Below, in pieces: positions 7,592 through 11,974 of a stretch of DNA of 11,974 nt. The notes under the pieces were generated by a model, which saw only the letters and a program-made list of their open reading frames with translations, did not search any database and was not told the origin of the DNA. This DNA is from an uncultured Bacilli bacterium. GTDB lineage: Bacteria; Bacillota_I; Bacilli_A; RF39; UBA660. Both the position numbers and the translations under genes were made by a program. The DNA lies in assembly GCA_944350395.1 (NCBI GenBank), contig CALVPA010000035.1, forward strand, positions 1 to 11,974, in the 5' to 3' direction. Each line of letters opens with the position of its first letter. Positions within the stretch are counted from its first letter, which is position 1.

Positions 7592-8860
7592 ATGAAGTAC
7601 AAAAGAAAATTTATAATTACAATATTTGTTATGATAATATTATCATTATTTGTATTAATTTTTAATAAAACATATTTAAAACAAAAAAGTAATATTCAAA
7701 ATGCTACTCAAAATACAATTTCATATATGATAGAGACCGAAGCAAATAGTGGAAATTATGAAACATTAACATCAAATAAGTGGCCAAAGGAAGGATATAT
7801 ATTTAATGATGAAATGAGTTATTGTGTAAATGGTGGAACTTTATCCTGGGATAAAAGTACAAATGCTGTAAGCCTGGCAACAGCAAAAATGGATAAATGT
7901 TATCTATATTTTGATAAAGAACTTCCTCCTTCTGAAAAAACCTTAGTAGCACTAGGCTTATCTGCAAAAGAAGGTTCGCCAGATTTTAACACAACAGCAA
8001 CAACAGATGAAACAGCAGATGGATTGTATGCAATGGAAGATGATTATGGAACTAGTTACTACTTTAGGGGAGCAGTAGAGAATAACTATGTATATTTTGC
8101 AGGATACTACTGGAGAATAATAAGAATAAATGGAGACGGAAGTTTAAGGATAATATACGATGGTACAATTGCACACGCAAACGGAGAATCTAGTAAAGAC
8201 AGATTAGTATCAACATCAGTAATATTTAACTCAAGCTCAAATGATAATGCATATGTAGGATATATGTACGGAACAGCAGGTTCTAGTTCATATGAAGAGA
8301 CACACGCAAATATAAACGATAGTACAATAAAAACATATGTAGATAATTGGTATAAGACAAATATAGTAGATAAAGGATACGCAGAGGCAGTATCAGATGA
8401 GATATTCTGTAACGATAGAGAGTTAAACAGTGGTACAGGAATAGGAACTACAAGCACTTACTATAAAGCATCTAATAGATTAGAAACAAATAAAAGTCCG
8501 CAACTGACATGTACGCAGAAGAATGATGCGTTTACGGTAAATGATGAGGAAAAAGGAAATGGGGCATTAACATATCCAGTGGGACTAATCACAGCAGATG
8601 AGATAGTATTAGCAGGGGGAAAGGCCTTTACAAGTAACTCAAGTTATTACTTATATAAGGGATCTTCTTATTACTGGTCGCTCACACCTGCCATCTATTC
8701 TAGTTTTGCGGATGTATACGATATTTTTATGGCTGGGTATTTATACGCCACCGGTGTCCATAATGCTTATGGTGCCGTACCTGTTATCAATCTGAGTGCT
8801 AGTTATGCACAGAATTTAGTAGGTGATGGTACGATGGATAGCCCATATACTGCACCTTAG
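7592..8860 (+). CDS. Membrane-anchored surface protein with lectin-like, variable-looking C-terminus
   Basis: This 422-residue protein has no function I can assign with certainty. Lysine/arginine then a strong hydrophobic helix (about 7-24) give an N-terminal membrane anchor, with the rest outside. Residues 68-108 form a small domain with one Cys pair (C78, C103) ending KCYLYFDK. Residues 155-190 (YYFRGAVENN, then YYWRIIRINGDGSLRIIYDG) resemble a domain common in gut Bacillota surface proteins (DUF6273-like, recalled and not checked). C273 and C307 may form a second disulfide. Residues 361-401, from YYWSLTP to PVINL, look like the core of a C-type-lectin or formylglycine-enzyme-like fold. This part has clearly different base and codon use. 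The ATG at 7592 with AGTAGG upstream is preferred over TTG 7583, which has no SD. Confidence 0.8.
   Translation: MKYKRKFIITIFVMIILSLFVLIFNKTYLKQKSNIQNATQNTISYMIETEANSGNYETLTSNKWPKEGYIFNDEMSYCVNGGTLSWDKSTNAVSLATAKMDKCYLYFDKELPPSEKTLVALGLSAKEGSPDFNTTATTDETADGLYAMEDDYGTSYYFRGAVENNYVYFAGYYWRIIRINGDGSLRIIYDGTIAHANGESSKDRLVSTSVIFNSSSNDNAYVGYMYGTAGSSSYEETHANINDSTIKTYVDNWYKTNIVDKGYAEAVSDEIFCNDRELNSGTGIGTTSTYYKASNRLETNKSPQLTCTQKNDAFTVNDEEKGNGALTYPVGLITADEIVLAGGKAFTSNSSYYLYKGSSYYWSLTPAIYSSFADVYDIFMAGYLYATGVHNAYGAVPVINLSASYAQNLVGDGTMDSPYTAP
8662..8810 (+). other. Compositionally distinct 3' segment (candidate variable region)
   Basis: Within the surface-protein gene, 8671-8800 has 25 A in 130 bases against 48 in the preceding 130. 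Thirty of the 40 codons for residues 362-401 end in a pyrimidine, against 11 of 32 for residues 325-356. It encodes the tryptophan-to-PVINL stretch. This is what an A-mutagenised variable region or an exchanged cassette would look like; the boundaries are approximate, and no template copy is in the window. Confidence 0.5.
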
Positions 8861-9042
8861 AATAAATCGTTAAAAGATAAAATGAGAGTATCGAATACTA
8901 ATTGCTGATAAATAAATTGTCTGCTCCAAGCATTTACAGTAAGCAAGAATATGTATAAAGTGCTTTCAATCTTAAGTTACCTAACATAAATTATTGCTAA
9001 TATGTTTAAAAGCATTTATAACGGAAGTGGTGCGCACCCATT
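8861..9042 (+). other. Intergenic stretch with no recognised gene
   Basis: No convincing coding frame: the best open stretch in the plus direction is about 25 codons with no start signal. A 9-base direct repeat AAGCATTTA occurs at 8928-8936 and 9010-9018, which may be chance in AT-rich DNA. The only GC-rich element is the palindrome at 9029-9038. It could be decayed coding sequence or the 3' untranslated region of the surface-protein transcript, which would end at the terminator at 9043. Confidence 0.5.
9029..9038. repeat. Perfect 10-bp GC-rich palindrome
   Basis: GGTGCGCACC is fully self-complementary in otherwise AT-rich intergenic DNA. With one bulged C it extends outward to TGG/CCA (9028-9040). 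It lies just before the bidirectional terminator. Role unknown: a protein-binding site, the scar of a mobile element, or chance. Confidence 0.4.
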
Positions 9043-9081
9043 AAAAAAACTCAACATTTAAATGAAGTATTGAGTTTTTTT
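9043..9081. terminator. Bidirectional terminator between convergent genes
   Basis: AAAAAAACTCAA (9043-9054) is exactly complementary to TTGAGTTTTTTT (9070-9081). Seven A's on one side and seven T's on the other give a T-run in either reading direction. The inner sequence can pair further after one mismatch. It can end both the plus-strand surface-protein transcript and the minus-strand solute-binding protein transcript. Confidence 0.9.
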
Positions 9082-9107
9082 GTATAATGGAAATGTTTAA
9101 ATATTTA

Positions 9108-10103
9108 TTATTCATATATATTAATAATAAGTTTATCGAATGGAACATAACTTTTTAATTCGCTAGAATCGATCATTATATCCTCTAAATTTTCAAATTG
9201 TTCTTCCTCTATATATGGTGTAGTTAGCCAAGAGTCTGCATCTTTATAGTTTTTAATCATAGTAGCCAGTTCTTCTATATCAGTATCTGGAAATTGATTT
9301 ATAATAACGTTTGCGATATTTTTTTCATCATTATTTTGTACGAATTCTAATCCTTTTGCTATCGCATTTGTAAATTTCTCTACTGTGTTATAATTTTCTT
9401 CTATAAAGCTCTTTTTAGCATTGAACGCAGTGTAAGGCATCTCACCTGATTTTTCACCTATATTTCCAACTATGTAACCGTAACCCATATCGACTAGTGC
9501 TGATGCAGCAGGTTCAAATAAGTTGACAAAGTCGCCTGTACCAGATATAAATGCACTAGAAAGTGAAGCAAAGTCTACAGAAGTATTTATTTCGACATCA
9601 TCTTTATTTATTCCGACGTTTTTTAAAGCATTTTCAAAATTTAATTCTGGCATACCCGCTGTTCTACCTGCCAAAACTTCTTTGCCTTTGAGCATATTCC
9701 AATCGAAATTGTCTATCTTTGTTCTGCTAATTAAAAATTGTCCGTCCCTCTTAGTTAGACCAGCAAAAGTCATGAGATAATCGGGTTCACCACCATTATA
9801 TATGTATATCGTTGCTTCAGGTCCACAAAATCCTATATCAACGTCGCCACTTAATACTGCTGCGGTTACATTGTTTGCACCGCTTATTAGAGATAGGTCA
9901 ATCTCTAATCCTTCTTCTTCAAAATATCCGTTTTCTATTGCTACATATAATGGAGCATAAAATGCACTGTGAGTAACTTCTCCAAGTCTTAAAGTAATTT
10001 TATCACTTTTTTCTTTTTGAGAGTCCAAGATGTTACAAATTATTAGTCCAATTAGCAATATGCCAATCAAACAATAAATGAGTATATAAATATTTTTTTT
10101 CAC
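9108..10103 (-). CDS. ABC transporter solute-binding protein, NMT1/THI5-like
   Basis: This 331-residue extracytoplasmic binding protein belongs to the type II family used for sulfonates, nitrate, taurine or thiamine precursors (SsuA/TauA/ThiY-like). Family features are GEVTHSAFYAPLYVAIENGY (41-60), the Gly-rich SGANNVTAAVLSGDVDIGF (74-92) with GPEATIYIYNGG beyond it, and a second lobe from about residue 145. The N-terminus KKN plus about 18 hydrophobic residues is a signal or anchor; Cys23 is preceded by Ile, so it is not a good lipobox. I chose GTG 10103 because GGTTGGTGA lies at SD distance. In-frame ATGs at 10118 and 10151 exist without an SD. Substrate cannot be told from sequence. No permease or ATPase gene lies beside it, so partners are elsewhere. 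Confidence 0.85.
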   Translation of the reverse strand: MKKNIYILIYCLIGILLIGLIICNILDSQKEKSDKITLRLGEVTHSAFYAPLYVAIENGYFEEEGLEIDLSLISGANNVTAAVLSGDVDIGFCGPEATIYIYNGGEPDYLMTFAGLTKRDGQFLISRTKIDNFDWNMLKGKEVLAGRTAGMPELNFENALKNVGINKDDVEINTSVDFASLSSAFISGTGDFVNLFEPAASALVDMGYGYIVGNIGEKSGEMPYTAFNAKKSFIEENYNTVEKFTNAIAKGLEFVQNNDEKNIANVIINQFPDTDIEELATMIKNYKDADSWLTTPYIEEEQFENLEDIMIDSSELKSYVPFDKLIINIYE

Positions 10104-10120
10104 ATAATCACCAACCATTT

Positions 10121-10149
10121 TATCATATTCTTTTATAGGCGAAGTGTGC
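10121..10149 (-). promoter_or_regulatory. Possible promoter of the solute-binding protein gene
   Basis: Read on the minus strand, TGCACA (10144-10149) is followed after 17 bases by TATGAT (10121-10126). The predicted start near 10114 supports the GTG start at 10103 but leaves an extremely short leader, so the assignment is moderate. Confidence 0.45.
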
Positions 10150-10183
10150 ATATCGCTTAAAATGGGTAATTTCTAAAAAAATG

Positions 10184-10212
10184 TTTACATTTAGCTCTAT
10201 ATTTGTTAAAAT
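10184..10212 (+). promoter_or_regulatory. Promoter of the coiled-coil protein gene
   Basis: TTTACA (10184-10189), a 17-base spacer and TAAAAT (10207-10212) with a TGT extended -10 (10204-10206). Transcription would start near 10219, ahead of the SD AAGGAGA (10226-10232) and ATG at 10240. It diverges from the solute-binding protein gene. Confidence 0.7.
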
Positions 10213-10239
10213 TGTTATGAATAGTAAGGAGAAACTAGT

Positions 10240-11646
10240 ATGGAAAAATTTGAAATGGATGATGAAAAAAGTCTTGAAGTTTTCAATAATTTTGTAGGTA
10301 AAGCGAAAGATACACTTACTACTCTTATCGAAAATATAAAAGAAAATATTAAGAAATATGAACAAGCGATTGAAGATACGACTAAAGATATATCCGACAA
10401 TGAGTCATCTCGTGAAAAGTGTGAACACGAAATAACAAAGATGGAAAGTAAGATAGAATCTATTAAGGAAAATATCGATAACGTCGAAAGCACTTATAAA
10501 AAGATGGTCGATGCGTACTCATCTACAAGTAAAGGAGAAACTAAAGAACTCTATAGCGATATTATCGATGGAGCTAAAGAAAACTGCGATAAAGAAGTCG
10601 AAAAGAATCGTACAGAAATAGCGAGAATAAATAGTGATATAGAAGCTATAAAGAATAACATTGCTGAATTTACTAAAATTGTAGACGACCTAAATAAAAA
10701 TTTAGAAGAATACAATACAGAACTTCATAAGTATAAAAAGTCACTCGACTATATGGAAAAGTATGTAGATAAAACTAATGCAGATTTAGAAAATATAGCA
10801 ACTAAAAAAGAAGAAACTAAGAAAAAAGCAGAAAATAAGACTAAAAAAGAAGAAGTTAAAGTTTCAGCAGATAAAGTAGTATTAGAAGAAGTCGAAGATG
10901 AAGAAGCACCAAATGAAAAAGAGAAGTCAGTTTCTACTGAGAGCGATGTCAAAGATGAATCTGTAGTCATCGAAGAAGAAAGTGATAACACCGAAGATAG
11001 TAATGGGGCAAATAACATATTTGACATAATCGGAAAGAACGAAAGTTTCGATTTGGAAGAGCCTAAAAAAACAGAAATTACAGAAAAAAAAGTAGAAGTT
11101 GAACCTGTAAATTTTGAAGACTCTCTAAAACAAATATATGATTTAACTGGTTATAAGCCTAAAAAGGAAGAAGAAAGTAAAGAAGAAGAAAAACCAGTAA
11201 GTAATGTAAAATCAAATGATACTAAACCAGTTTATAATGAAAATTTAGAAAATTTATTTGCGACGCCTACACCAGATAAAAAGGCAGAAGCTGTACCAAA
11301 TACATATGACGAAGATAATATGTCTATTTGGGAAAATATATTAAATGGCGCTGATGATATACTATCTAATAGTAATCAAGTACAAACAGAAGAAAGCGAT
11401 GGTTCTCTTACAACAGTTGATCAACTGTTAAAACCATATGGTACTTCTTTCTCTAGATTGCAAAATTTGTCGAATGATAAGATCGAATTCAAAGATGGAA
11501 AATCGATACCATTTACCCTTAGTGCGGACGATGTAATAAAAGCGGTAAATGCTGTAGACAGCGGTGATTTAAAGAAAATGAAAATTGTTGGACCAGAGAT
11601 AACACTTTTAAAGAAAGTAAAACAGATGAAAGAAGGTAGAAATTAA
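10240..11646 (+). CDS. Large acidic coiled-coil protein of unknown function
   Basis: I do not recognise this 468-residue protein. It has no signal peptide or membrane helix, so it is probably cytoplasmic. Residues about 10-190 are a long, highly charged alpha-helical coiled coil rich in Lys, Glu, Asn and Ile. Residues 190-350 are a Lys/Glu/Val/Ser-rich, probably disordered linker with acidic clusters. Short hydrophobic patches interrupt it (NNIFDIIGKNESF at 258-270; VNFEDSLKQIYDLTGY at 290-305; NLENLFATPTP at 335-345; MSIWENILNGADDIL at 361-375), which could be docking motifs. Residues 388-468 look like a folded C-terminal domain (SLTTVDQLLKPYGTSFSRL, then ADDVIKAVNAVDSGDLKKMK). The layout suggests a scaffold or adaptor. 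SD AAGGAG and promoter are good, and the next gene follows without a gap. Confidence 0.85.
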   Translation: MEKFEMDDEKSLEVFNNFVGKAKDTLTTLIENIKENIKKYEQAIEDTTKDISDNESSREKCEHEITKMESKIESIKENIDNVESTYKKMVDAYSSTSKGETKELYSDIIDGAKENCDKEVEKNRTEIARINSDIEAIKNNIAEFTKIVDDLNKNLEEYNTELHKYKKSLDYMEKYVDKTNADLENIATKKEETKKKAENKTKKEEVKVSADKVVLEEVEDEEAPNEKEKSVSTESDVKDESVVIEEESDNTEDSNGANNIFDIIGKNESFDLEEPKKTEITEKKVEVEPVNFEDSLKQIYDLTGYKPKKEEESKEEEKPVSNVKSNDTKPVYNENLENLFATPTPDKKAEAVPNTYDEDNMSIWENILNGADDILSNSNQVQTEESDGSLTTVDQLLKPYGTSFSRLQNLSNDKIEFKDGKSIPFTLSADDVIKAVNAVDSGDLKKMKIVGPEITLLKKVKQMKEGRN

Positions 11647-11955
11647 ATGGATTACCTTTATGATTATGGTATAGATACATTCGATATTGCCGAAATTAAA
11701 GAGAATATCTCTGACGAAACTTATAGTGATTTATTGTTTTTTAAAAAGTTTGTTATCGAAAATTTAAACTATTTAAAAGAATTTGGAGTTACAAATTATA
11801 GTAAAGTTTTTGTAAAGTATCCAGAAATATTTTTAAGAGATACTGAAAGCTTTAAAAATGTCTTTTCTAAGTTCGATAAGGACGATTTAATACAAAAAGT
11901 CGCAAAAAATGCAGCAGTATTTAAAAAAATGGTCGATTTTGTCGACAATAACTAA
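11647..11955 (+). CDS. Small helical protein with mTERF-like repeat spacing
   Basis: This 102-residue, all-helical, probably cytoplasmic protein has unknown function. Its ATG follows the TAA of the coiled-coil gene directly, with AAGAAGG as SD inside the end of that gene, so the two are cotranscribed and perhaps stoichiometrically coupled. Residues 40-63 (LNYLKEFGVTNYSKVFVKYP, then EIFL) and about 64-92 (a helix pair ending KVAKNAAVF) show the Leu, Gly-Val, Lys-x-Pro and x-x-Phe spacing typical of mTERF-type nucleic-acid-binding helical repeats. The resemblance is weak and judged by eye. The N-terminal third (YGIDTFDIAEIKENISDETY) has no match I know. Its stop overlaps the terminator stem. 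Confidence 0.8.
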   Translation: MDYLYDYGIDTFDIAEIKENISDETYSDLLFFKKFVIENLNYLKEFGVTNYSKVFVKYPEIFLRDTESFKNVFSKFDKDDLIQKVAKNAAVFKKMVDFVDNN

Positions 11956-11973
11956 AAGTCCTAGGGACTTTTT
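11954..11973 (+). terminator. Rho-independent terminator at window edge
   Basis: AAAAGTCC (11954-11961) pairs with GGACTTTT (11965-11972) around the loop TAG, and the T-run reaches 11973. The last two bases of the TAA stop of the 102-residue gene are in the stem. It ends the two-gene unit that begins at the promoter at 10184. Confidence 0.8.
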
Positions 11974-11974
11974 A

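Noticed and set aside
8928..9018. Nine-base direct repeat AAGCATTTA as an insertion-site duplication
   Set aside because: The repeats are 82 bases apart, the sequence between has no mobile gene, and such repeats are expected by chance in AT-rich DNA.
8861..9042. Retroelement template repeat or reverse transcriptase next to the variable-looking gene
   Set aside because: No copy of 8662-8810 and no reverse-transcriptase motif was seen here or elsewhere in the window.
9083..9088. TATAAT just after the bidirectional terminator as a plus-strand promoter
   Set aside because: No plausible -35 (the T-run is part of the terminator) and no plus-strand gene follows.
10215..10493. Minus-strand open frame opposite the start of the coiled-coil gene
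   Set aside because: It reads through the promoter of the coiled-coil gene and its sequence is the complement of low-complexity Lys/Glu codons.
1..11974. CRISPR arrays, tRNA or rRNA genes, riboswitches
   Set aside because: No regularly spaced repeats, cloverleaf or known conserved RNA motif was found by reading either strand.

Overview
The window is AT-rich, densely packed bacterial DNA. It uses the standard stop codons: potC ends in TGA, other genes in TAA or TAG, and the tryptophans I read are TGG. Strong AGGAGG-type ribosome binding sites, T-tailed hairpins and the protein families point to a low-GC member of the Bacillota. The inferred best fit is an uncultivated gut Bacilli lineage (RF39-like), mainly because of the surface-protein family at 7592-8860.

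Layout. (1) 2-2321, plus strand: the 3' part of a polyamine ABC transporter operon, with potB cut by the window edge, then potC and the lipoprotein potD, all overlapping by 1-4 bases. (2) 2338-6899, plus strand: a complete agmatine deiminase operon behind a good promoter inside an inverted repeat. The order is putrescine carbamoyltransferase, agmatine/putrescine antiporter, a hairpin, agmatine deiminase, carbamate kinase, terminator. Agmatine enters in exchange for putrescine and is deiminated to carbamoylputrescine, which is split to putrescine and carbamoyl phosphate; carbamate kinase then makes ATP, CO2 and ammonia. With PotABCD next door, this is a polyamine uptake and energy island. (3) 6908-8860, plus strand: an accessory-looking module of two small XRE-type regulators and a membrane-anchored surface protein. 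(4) 9043-9081: a bidirectional terminator between convergent genes. (5) 9108-10103, minus strand: an orphan NMT1/THI5-like solute-binding protein. (6) 10184-11973, plus strand: a divergently transcribed pair, a long acidic coiled-coil protein and a 102-residue helical protein with mTERF-like spacing, ended by a terminator at the window edge.

The most unusual signal is in the last ~150 bases of the surface-protein gene (about 8662-8810). Adenine falls from 48/130 bases just upstream to 25/130, and codons change from mostly A/G-ending to 30 of 40 pyrimidine-ending, while the protein reads as a tryptophan-to-PVINL segment of lectin-like appearance. That is what the variable region of a diversity-generating retroelement, or a swapped-in cassette, would look like. 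No reverse transcriptase or template repeat is visible here, so this remains a hypothesis.
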